Shown here in pieces: positions 58,901 through 64,000 of a stretch of DNA of 64,000 bases (the first letter of the stretch is position 1; the number at the start of each line of letters is the position of its first letter). The notes under the pieces are model-generated. The model was not told the DNA's origin and ran no database searches. It was given only the letters and a program-made list of their open reading frames with translations. This DNA is from Heliocidaris erythrogramma (lineage: Eukaryota > Echinodermata > Echinoidea > Camarodonta > Echinometridae), in assembly GCA_025617745.1 (NCBI GenBank), contig CM046867.1, positions 31,612,705 to 31,676,704 of the forward strand, given 5' to 3'. Position numbers and translations under genes: made by a program.

Positions 58901-61900
58901 TTATCATTATTCAAAATTCTTTAAAAATGACTGTCCATTCTATCTTTAAAGGCGCAATTTGGGTGAAAAAGGGTAGGCCTGTCCCGTACTTTATCTCTTG
59001 ATACATACATACATGTTAAAGTGCAGAAACTGAACTTTATTTCAAATCTTTGATTATGAATCAGAAGAGAAACGCCGAAACAAGTTATTTTAACCTACTG
59101 CCGGTGCATGGCTACTTGGAAAATAATGTGCGATGACGTCGTAGTATTAACAAAGCCAGGGTCAATATACGCGACTTACTACTGTATAATCAATGAAGGG
59201 ATAAGAGGTATAATGATATCCCTTCTGTGAAATGGGAAGCGTTACGTAATGACGTAGTTCGTACAAATGCTTTAACTGTCAAGGAAACCTCGGGGCACTT
59301 GTTCGTAAGAGTCACCCCCTCTCTCCCCCACCCCATCTCCCCCCCCCTCTCTCTCTCTCTCGCTTTCTTTCTCTTTCAAATACCACCCTACCCCATCCAT
59401 CTCTCTCTCTTTCTCTCCATTTCTTTATCCCTCTTCTCTCTTTCTCTCTCTTGTTAAAACCACCCCTCTTTCTCCGCCTATTACTTCCCTTAATTTATTT
59501 CTTTCTCCCTCCCTCTCTCCCTCCCCTTCCCTTTCTCTTACCATCTCTACCATTCACTCACATTCTATACAATTTTTATTTTTTACAAGCAGGCAGTGTC
59601 GTAAAAAGACTAGGTTTCTAAAGCCACATCGTGTTAATGCGGCCACTCGTCCCAAAAATAACATAAGAAAAATTCTGAACAAATGAAACCAAAAAGTAAA
59701 AAAAAAAGAAAAAGAAATGCTTTGGAAATATCGTGAACTTGAGAAGAACACAAAGACTAAATTTTCTCGGAAGTTGTGGCTTTATACTTTACACCTTTTA
59801 CCATGTTTACACAGTGGTAAATAAACTGACCATGTCATATATAAGATTAATAGCTGTTTGACTCCATCGTGGCGTCAGATTATTATCTCGATTATTTTGT
59901 TTGAGCTTAGTCCCACTGGTTTTTAATCGAGCTACAAAAATAGGGTAATATTGTGGGTTAACCTATACAGTGGCGCCGCGAGCTTGAGTCAATCATCATG
60001 ACAGTTTGTATTTCGTTTTTTCTGCCTGATCGATCAATCAAGTTCTGATACATATTTTCCTTTCATTTCCTTCGTTCGTTTTTTTGAGAATTACCATTAA
60101 ATTTCTACTACTTTGCAATTTGTTTATACTTTATAGTCTTAATATTACTATCATACTTCTACTGTTGCTGCTGCTGCTGCTTAAACTGCTGCTAAAAGTA
60201 CTTCTACAAATTTCTTTTGTGAGAGCATTAGCTTAATGACAAATTTAGTTAATACCAAAAATTACCCTAATCATGTACGAATCAAAACCCTTTTAATGTC
60301 ATTTTCATCTGTGCAAGCAAGGTGTGTTTTGCATCAAGAACAATGTGATATTTTTTACAATAATGGGCGCAAGTTATTCATTAAAAAATGAACTAAAAAC
60401 TACATTTCCAATCGCGAAAAATAGGATTTAAGAAAATAACAATCACATATTCCAGCTAGAAGTATTATGAAAATCAAATGTTTCACATCAACATGACAAG
60501 GTATCTTCCCCAAGGCGGATGCGGGGACGACTTTCAAGTGTAATATTACATATCTGAATGACAATCTTGTGTGAGGAAAACCACTGGTTTTTATTTTAGT
60601 CTCTTAATTGAGAAATGTTACCGAGGATGTCACGGCCGCAAAGCATACAAGGAAAACCAGATTATTATTATTAGGAGTCGACATTAAATTGTTTATTTTT
60701 GAGGTGAAGATGAATATACGTGTATATATATATACATATATATATAATATATTTAGATGTTCATAATTGTTATATGGTAAACATTTAACTTTTCGCTACA
60801 GTCCTCAGAATACGTATTGCTTGTTTTATGCTAATAAACAGAGTTGAAATTAAATGTGGCATATGAATATATCTCATCTCATCTAATCTCATCTCATATT
60901 ATATCATAAATATCACATCGTATCGTATTATCATTATTTCATCTCATCTCTCTTTAAATTGAAAGTTTAAGATGATCCAGAACATCAAGTCAATTTCACT
61001 GGGAGATGTTTCATCATAAAGACATGACCTCAATACTGTAAGTTAGCTAGATTTTACGGGGCGGGGAGGGGGGGGGGGTTGCTTAGCAATTTTGCCTATG
61101 AATTGATCATTTTGCTAACAAAATATTTATTAAGTTAAACGTGCCCCGATAAAATCTTTAAAAAATATATTTCCGAGGGACACCCCCCCCCACCACTCTC
61201 TTTGGCTTGGTGTTATGGTCTTGACTGGTGCCAACACTTGACACTGAATCAATCAGTAGTCAGTCGAAATTCCAATCTTTTGACAAAAGTACTTTTAGAT
61301 GGTGTCGTATACCACCATGTGGTTTAGGCAGTTGATATACATAGGTTTTATCCTCGACCTGGTCGGATATTCCGAAATAAAACCAATACCACTGCATCTT
61401 CGAATAGCACTGAAACAGGTTTCACTATCTCTCTGTTTAGACTAGACATTTATGTCATTTCCTTCCATGTAGTTATCCATAAACAACAACAAACGTCTGG
61501 ACAAGGGAGTCCAAGGATTATTAGGAAGAAATAGAGAGGTTGTGGGATTTGTTATCGTTAAACGACATAACTGTTTATGCTCATGATTGCATAGCCTACA
61601 TATACATGTATATCTTACACTATTTTTTTTGTTGCGGTTTATGTCTGCAAGGCAGTATATCTTTATAGCTATGACGATTATGATTGGCGAGTATAGTATA
61701 CCGAAAAGTCTAAATACGTTCCTCTTTCCTTATCATGCTTATCTGTTTATTTCACTTCTTGCGTTTAACGCATCCATGGGTGGTTTGGTGACAAATTCTC
61801 CTTCACCCATGCAGGTTACTCATTTGCTGCCATGCATACCGTGGGCTGGAGGCCTATCATCTGATATAAACTCGTGACGTCACAGTGACAATTTGATATA

Positions 61901-63904
61901 ATAGAAGTGTTATTCACCAAATTAAGAATTACGAACTAAATTAACATGATTATAACATAGTCACGTGACTGACAATGATGAAAGCCAAAGCAGGCATTTC
62001 ATTTGACCCTGTCTGTAGCATCAGCAGAATACACATTCTCAAACTGCAATGGTCAAATAACCAGTAAAAAATAAATAAATAAATAATATTTACATTATTG
62101 TTTCCTGCCGATGTATTATTCAAACCGGTCAACATTTACGCAGACGATATGCAGACGCTATTAATGGACACTTCTTGTTGGCGGGAAGCGTTCCGGAACA
62201 TTGTTGAAGGGCCGCTTTCTTGTGTTGTTAATTGACCAAAAAACAACGAGAGGCCAGGCGATTTCCAAGAGCATGATCGATCGGGCATTGCCCTTATTTA
62301 AACAGTGAGTATAAAGTGCAATGTCAGTAACATTGGTCAGAGGCGACACAAGGGCAAAGGGGGGGGGGGGGGGATGGTCTCGGACAAATTCTGACGAAAA
62401 CTTTGCAAAATTTGCAAATACGTAATATAAAGTTCGATATATATGTACATGTAGACTTTCCAAGTTGCACAAAAGGCTACGGAAAAGAGGTCATTAGACT
62501 TTAGCATATGCCAACAAGGGTAAAAGCTGTCAACAGATCCGACAGTTTCCCAGGACAGTGTGAAAACGGGTCCTCAATCTGTCAAATTTACCGACATGAA
62601 AACGATATCATGGATGTGCGCATAAAACTATTGAGTGCGTGCGAAAGGGGGGGGGGGGGGGGGGGGTAGACTCACACACCACCCCTCTATACCTCTACCA
62701 TAACAGCACCCCTGCCCTGACATTGGTCTGCCGACCAAGAAGAATATTAACCTTAACTTTTTATGAACGATATTTCCTTCCTTCCCAAATCAACATCTGA
62801 AGATTGGATTATAGAGGAAATGTATCCAGTGGATGAATTGCTGAAGCAAACCGAAAGACAATTAGTAATTTTGGGGCAGGAAGAATAGAATGGTTTGAAA
62901 AAGAAATGAAAGACGAATGCAAATTTCGTATGAAATATTGGTGATTATGAGGTTTTAAATCGGTATAATATCCGCTTCTAATGACAGACATTAGTAATGC
63001 TCTGTGGGCTTTGAATGATAAACCTAAAAATAAGGTCATCTCTTTTAAACCATCATATTGCAATGCTTGTATCTTTTGTCTATTTAGCGAATGAGTATTG
63101 AAGCAAAAGACGAATGAAAAAGGAGTGTGTGTCCATTTGCCTTCAAGCTACATTCCTTTTACATATATATCTACCACCGATTAACCCTGTGACATTTTGT
63201 GGTTCAAAATTGGGATAAATATCTGTATATCCATTGGCGGATTTAGAGGCAAAATAGGCCCGTAACCCCCTCTTAAAACCAATGTGGCATACCATACGTA
63301 CACAAAAGAAAGACTGTTCCCCCTCCCTTCCCATCTCATTCTAATATATTTATTTTTACTCAACTTTGAAATTTCAGATCCAAAAGTCATCTGAAAATTT
63401 TACTAACGCTTTTTCTTTTCGCTTATACTTGTCTGAGATTTTTGTGTAAAATCATCAATTTAAAATTGAGATAACCTTTCCTCTTTTTCTCTCTCTTTGC
63501 TAGTCAGAAAGTGCCACTCACGCCTTTCACAAAATCCTGGATCCACCCTTATCATATAACCACAGAGTGTTCCGAGCTTTTTACAAAAGTACATAGGACA
63601 AAACTCTCGTGATTCGCGAGACCATAGATCATGTAGATGAAGGGAGCGAGATATCACGGGATTGGAAATGTAACAGCCCGGTTTTGTTCACTCTCCGTAC
63701 GAACTACGGTTCGGCTGCTGGGGGAAAATGACAAGCCCGACATCGATGAGGATACTAACCTGTTTGAAGAGTACATGGAAGACATCGCTATGGTTATTGA
63801 GGTCGACTTTTCTCGAACTCAGGAACTGCTCCTCGTCTGCCACCTTTTTATCGTCGAAGACATCCAACTGGACGACGAGGTCGAGGTCATCAGACTCCGT
63901 TTTT
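32769..63904 (-). CDS. INF2: Inverted formin (INF2-like), 3' thirteen exons; 5' end outside window
   Basis: Formins nucleate and elongate actin filaments; INF2 also severs filaments and acts at ER and mitochondria. Joining exons 63760-63904, 46646-47443, 42700-42825, 41994-42158, 41489-41574, 40997-41097, 40429-40499, 39413-39520, 39069-39139, 38162-38282, 37679-37843, 35533-37386 and 32769-35114 (minus strand) keeps one open frame of about 2051 codons, with GT-AG borders everywhere. In window numbering: end of the armadillo-like DID about 1-113, FH1 polyproline about 202-274, FH2 about 286-652, basic helix and DAD/WH2-like motif about 653-716, then a 1.3-kilo-residue Ser/Thr/Lys-rich tail. 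Vertebrate INF2 is about 1250 residues in total, so the tail is unusually long. FHDC1 is the close paralogue but lacks a DID; the DID exons favour INF2. Exon positions are read from splice consensus and reading frame, not from transcripts. Confidence 0.93.
35533..37386 (-). CDS. INF2: INF2-like exon: post-FH2 basic helix, DAD-like motif, acidic/Ser-rich linker
   Basis: The exon has 618 codons. The acceptor TATTACTACAG at 37387-37388 was chosen because it places [13 protein letters not shown] directly after the FH2 domain; open frame further upstream is intron sequence. Exon residues 1-40 are a Lys/Arg/Gln/Glu helix. Residues 51-64 are a DAD/WH2-like helix. The rest is low-complexity Ser/Asp/Glu/Arg-rich sequence with many SP and RxxS-type sites, probably disordered and phosphorylated. 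The donor is AAG|GTACAT, a usable but non-optimal site that joins LKRLSSEV of the last exon in frame. Confidence 0.88.
37195..37236 (-). other. Candidate DAD/WH2-like motif of the formin
   Basis: Within the exon starting at 37386, residues 51-64 read [14 protein letters not shown]. Diaphanous autoregulatory domains have the form (M/V)DxLLxxL followed by basic residues, and the INF2 version overlaps an actin-binding WH2-like sequence. Its place about 50 residues after FH2 matches INF2. The pairing with the DID coded at 63760 and 47443 is inferred from the family. Confidence 0.65.
37679..37843 (-). CDS. INF2: INF2-like FH2 exon: end of FH2 domain
   Basis: The exon has 55 codons, acceptor CCCCATAG and donor ACG|GTTAGT. 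It ends the FH2 domain with [20 protein letters not shown] then [15 protein letters not shown], matching the conserved LAxYFCEDxxxFKLEECF pattern. Confidence 0.93.
37935..37967 (+). repeat. TA/TG compound dinucleotide repeat
   Basis: Six TA units followed by about nine TG units, inside the 318-bp FH2 intron and 44 nt from the hairpin. Confidence 0.9.
38011..38080. other. Nearly perfect 70-nt hairpin in an FH2 intron
   Basis: 38011-38035 and 38056-38080 are 25-nt perfect inverted repeats (arm ends AACAACAAAAATCG and CGATTTTTGTTGTT). The inner 38037-38044 and 38048-38055 pair as well (TGATGCAT with ATGCATCA), leaving one bulged A and a three-base loop, about 33 base pairs in all. It lies inside the 318-bp intron between the last two FH2 exons, after a TA/TG microsatellite at 37935-37967. 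No matching copy was noticed elsewhere in the window. Confidence 0.9.
38162..38282 (-). CDS. INF2: INF2-like FH2 exon (coiled-coil helix)
   Basis: The exon is 121 nt, acceptor TTGTCCTATAG and donor AAG|GTTAGT. It encodes [20 protein letters not shown] then [15 protein letters not shown] and QLFLK, a heptad-like helix of the FH2 C-terminal half. The intron on its 3' side is only 318 bp and contains a long hairpin. Confidence 0.91.
38640..38913 (+). mobile_element. MITE family C copy 5, 5'-truncated, in a formin intron
   Basis: The sequence from GATGCCCTCATCTTCG to CTCAACTTTATCTTTAA follows family C. Its left part is replaced at about 38640 by a truncated CCAAT-core-type foldback (38572-38640, GTTTCATAAAACTTGTTATC), giving a chimeric repeat. 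Confidence 0.7.
39069..39139 (-). CDS. INF2: INF2-like FH2 exon ([15 protein letters not shown])
   Basis: The exon is 71 nt, acceptor GTCTCTCATAG and donor ACG|GTGAGT. It encodes [20 protein letters not shown] then DAS, with a split Arg codon at its end. This is the usual FH2 connection between the LLHYV helix and the following coiled coil. Confidence 0.91.
39413..39520 (-). CDS. INF2: INF2-like FH2 exon ([14 protein letters not shown])
   Basis: The exon has 36 codons, acceptor TTTTCCTTGCAG and donor CAG|GTACTA. It encodes [20 protein letters not shown] then [16 protein letters not shown], the GxAxGFxLxSLxKLxxTR...LLHYV signature of the FH2 domain. Confidence 0.94.
40241..40392. mobile_element. 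Foldback family A copy 4, divergent, in a formin intron
   Basis: The ends are GGTCCTGTTTCATAAAAC and GTTTTATGAAAAGGGGCC. The core GAAATCCTTGCATCTGATTG is the same as in other copies, although the termini differ from the GGAGCGTTTC type. Confidence 0.75.
40429..40499 (-). CDS. INF2: INF2-like FH2 exon (LLTGNFLNA)
   Basis: The exon is 71 nt, acceptor TTCATTACTCAG and donor GCT|GTAAGT. It encodes [20 protein letters not shown] followed by LNA, the FH2 signature LxxxLxxGNxLN. It ends in phase 0. Confidence 0.93.
40997..41097 (-). CDS. INF2: INF2-like FH2 exon ([14 protein letters not shown])
   Basis: The exon is 101 nt, acceptor TCTTTATCTAG and donor AAAG|GTATGT. After the split codon it encodes [14 protein letters not shown] and [14 protein letters not shown]2 core helices. 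It leaves one base that completes a Glu codon with the following exon. Confidence 0.92.
41489..41574 (-). CDS. INF2: INF2-like FH2 exon ([10 protein letters not shown])
   Basis: The exon is 86 nt, acceptor CATCACACAG and donor TCA|GTAAGT. It encodes [20 protein letters not shown] and LISLVEIP, then ends with two bases of a split codon completed in the next exon. The sequence matches FH2 core helices, where LGxAExFLxxLxxIP is conserved. Confidence 0.92.
41994..42158 (-). CDS. INF2: INF2-like FH2 exon ([18 protein letters not shown])
   Basis: The exon has 55 codons, acceptor TATTTTCACAG and donor GAG|GTAACG, phase 0. It contains [18 protein letters not shown], the most conserved FH2 knob motif; the Ile/Leu and Lys residues of this helix contact actin in formin structures. 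The segment ending [13 protein letters not shown] follows. Confidence 0.95.
42700..42825 (-). CDS. INF2: INF2-like FH2 exon ([10 protein letters not shown])
   Basis: The exon has 42 codons, acceptor TTACTTTCAG and donor GAG|GTCTGT, phase 0 at both ends. It encodes [18 protein letters not shown], a hallmark of the FH2 lasso/linker. A Lys/Glu-rich stretch (about 20 residues) follows and is probably the flexible linker of the FH2 dimer ring. Confidence 0.92.
45413..45625. mobile_element. Family B G-rich element in the formin region
   Basis: It begins CAGGGGAGGATCAGGGATTT and ends near CCCCCTAAATCCCCCAGTG. An uninterrupted G run lies at about 45535-45552. It is intronic to the INF2-like gene. 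Confidence 0.55.
46232..46370. mobile_element. Foldback family A copy 5, in a formin intron
   Basis: The ends TGGAGCGATTCATCAAGTG and CTTGATGAAACGCTCCCC enclose the core CAGCCAATCAGATGCAAGGA. It lies 276 bp beyond the donor of the FH1 exon. Confidence 0.8.
46594..46626 (-). repeat. CTTCTG hexanucleotide repeat just inside an intron
   Basis: On the transcribed strand CTTCTG and CTTTTG units start about 16 nt after the donor of the FH1 exon (GTAAGA at 46645). Pyrimidine-rich UUCU repeats are typical binding sites for PTB-type splicing regulators; an effect here is inference. Confidence 0.85.
46646..47443 (-). CDS. INF2: INF2-like exon: DID end, linker, FH1 and FH2 lasso
   Basis: The exon has 266 codons, with acceptor CCCATTGTAG and donor AAG|GTAAGA. 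Exon residues 1-65 are the last DID helices ([30 protein letters not shown]). Residues 66-150 are a Ser-rich linker. Residues 154-226 are FH1: several runs of 5-9 prolines separated by GMGG- or GPGG-type linkers, the profilin-actin landing sites. Residues 236-266 ([21 protein letters not shown]) open the FH2 lasso. The opposite strand carries a long collagen-like open frame, which is only the complement of the proline runs. Confidence 0.93.
46766..46984 (-). repeat. FH1 polyproline array inside the INF2-like exon
   Basis: The segment is about 73 codons made mostly of CCN and GGN triplets. At DNA level it is a purine/pyrimidine-skewed GGT/GGC tract on the plus strand. Proline blocks of six to nine residues alternate with short Gly/Met linkers. 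In formins the number and length of such blocks sets profilin-actin recruitment, and such tracts often vary in length between alleles. Confidence 0.85.
50066..50100 (+). repeat. GATGA pentanucleotide microsatellite
   Basis: About six units of GATGA/GAGAT. A related CTCAT tract lies at 60876-60900 in the complementary sense. Confidence 0.85.
54038..54126. mobile_element. Short foldback (TCTGTTTGGAGCC) in the formin's long intron
   Basis: TATTGTCTGTTTGGAGCCGA on the left is complementary to GGCTCCAAACAGACGATATA on the right; the loop is about 45 nt. No flanking duplication is obvious. Confidence 0.65.
56290..56580 (+). repeat. CT-rich polypyrimidine tract in the formin's long intron
   Basis: The tract is 290 nt of CTCT, CCCT and TTTCTC words with few purines. 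Similar tracts occur at 59318-59540, 17978-18055 and 18751-18785. Long open frames through it are artefacts. Confidence 0.9.
58585..58743 (-). CDS. Candidate alternative last exon within the formin's 16 kb intron
   Basis: On the minus strand a good acceptor (ATTTCATTTCCATTTCCAG) is followed by 52 codons and a TAA. The peptide begins [20 protein letters not shown] and ends [14 protein letters not shown]. The frame is phase 0, the same phase left by the DID exon at 63760. AATAAA lies 38 nt after the stop (58542-58547). Use of this exon would give a DID-only short formin. No homology is recognised in the peptide, so this remains a prediction. Confidence 0.3.
   Translation of the reverse strand, partial: DNFPRSPRTHAAKSLSSFSRKSQRSNIPNVESLVTVLTRKLRRRAALSLSAV
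59318..59540 (+). repeat. CT-rich polypyrimidine tract in the formin's long intron
   Basis: CTCTCT and CCCTCC words over about 220 nt, interrupted by short mixed segments. Confidence 0.88.
63760..63904 (-). CDS. INF2: INF2-like exon: end of DID (armadillo) domain
   Basis: The exon is 145 nt, with acceptor TTCTTTCTAG and donor CAG|GTTAGT. It encodes 48 residues including [20 protein letters not shown] and ends DVFHVLFKQ, the conserved helix pair of the formin diaphanous inhibitory domain (VQLxVFxxKKxxDEE). It enters with one leftover base, so an upstream exon exists beyond the window. It ends in phase 0 and joins VCDTPQ of the FH1 exon without a break. In formins this domain binds the C-terminal DAD for autoinhibition. 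Confidence 0.9.
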
Positions 63905-64000
63905 CTAGAAAGAAGAAATAAAAGAAATCGGAATGAGATGAGACGGGAGTTTATATCGATGAAGTGACTACCAATTTTTACTAGTCGGAATGAACAAAAC

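Larger units (their letters stand above)
47444..63759 (-). other. 16.3 kb formin intron between DID and FH1 exons
   Basis: It is bounded by donor GTTAGT (63759) and acceptor CCCATTGTAG (47444). It contains the CT tracts, a foldback (54038), GATGA repeats, G/C homopolymers (50310-50330, 51130-51140, 51290-51298, 52207-52218, 55777-55789, 61066-61078, 62359-62372, 62647-62666) and family B termini near 63230 and 63530. The candidate alternative last exon at 58585-58743 is the only coding-like signal noticed. Confidence 0.8.

Noticed and set aside
63637-63921. 94-codon plus-strand open frame at the right edge
   Set aside because: It lies opposite the DID exon, whose minus-strand frame has splice borders and clear formin similarity.

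Overview
This window is animal nuclear DNA. It has AT-rich, intron-rich, low-density genes with GT-AG splice sites, dense microsatellites, long G or C homopolymers, many small inverted-repeat elements and decayed non-LTR retrotransposons. The gene content (a class-I glutamine synthetase-like lengsin relative and an inverted formin), the frequent TACATGTA-type words and the style of mobile elements fit a marine deuterostome, most likely a sea urchin. The species cannot be proven from sequence alone. No bacterial, phage or CRISPR-type system is present.

Two protein-coding genes are well supported, both on the minus strand. (1) A lengsin/GSI-like gene has its whole catalytic domain in one exon (12544-13896), with a possible non-coding first exon near 22.35-22.45 kb. 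(2) An INF2-type formin fills the right half. Thirteen exons run from 63904 down to the stop at 32769 and all join in frame. They give the end of the DID, a proline-rich FH1, a complete FH2, a DAD/WH2-like helix and a very long basic Ser-rich tail. The 5' end of the gene lies beyond the right edge. A 16.3 kb intron separates the DID exon from the FH1 exon and holds a plausible alternative last exon (58585-58743).

The left half (1-32 kb) is mostly accessory DNA. It contains three LINE reverse-transcriptase remnants (468-1034, 4437-4585, 26654-27912). It also contains several MITE families: some flanked by TTAA, one with a G-rich 'GGCGGATCCAGG' terminus, and a CCAAT-core foldback family with five copies. 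A 1 kb segmental duplication (19.0-19.75 and 20.16-20.77 kb), a roughly 1 kb repeat with internal monomers (15.65-16.69 kb) and a 39-bp minisatellite (29.5-29.8 kb) complete it.

The nesting is unusually legible. One foldback sits in a TTAA element with a 5-bp target duplication. A 600-bp TTAA element sits inside a 'GGGTGCAAA' element. A 25.79-26.65 kb inverted-repeat element carries three later insertions. A 904-bp TTAA element splits a LINE reading frame so cleanly that removing it restores the frame. Inside the formin gene the most striking non-coding object is a nearly perfect 70-nt hairpin in a short FH2 intron (38011-38080).
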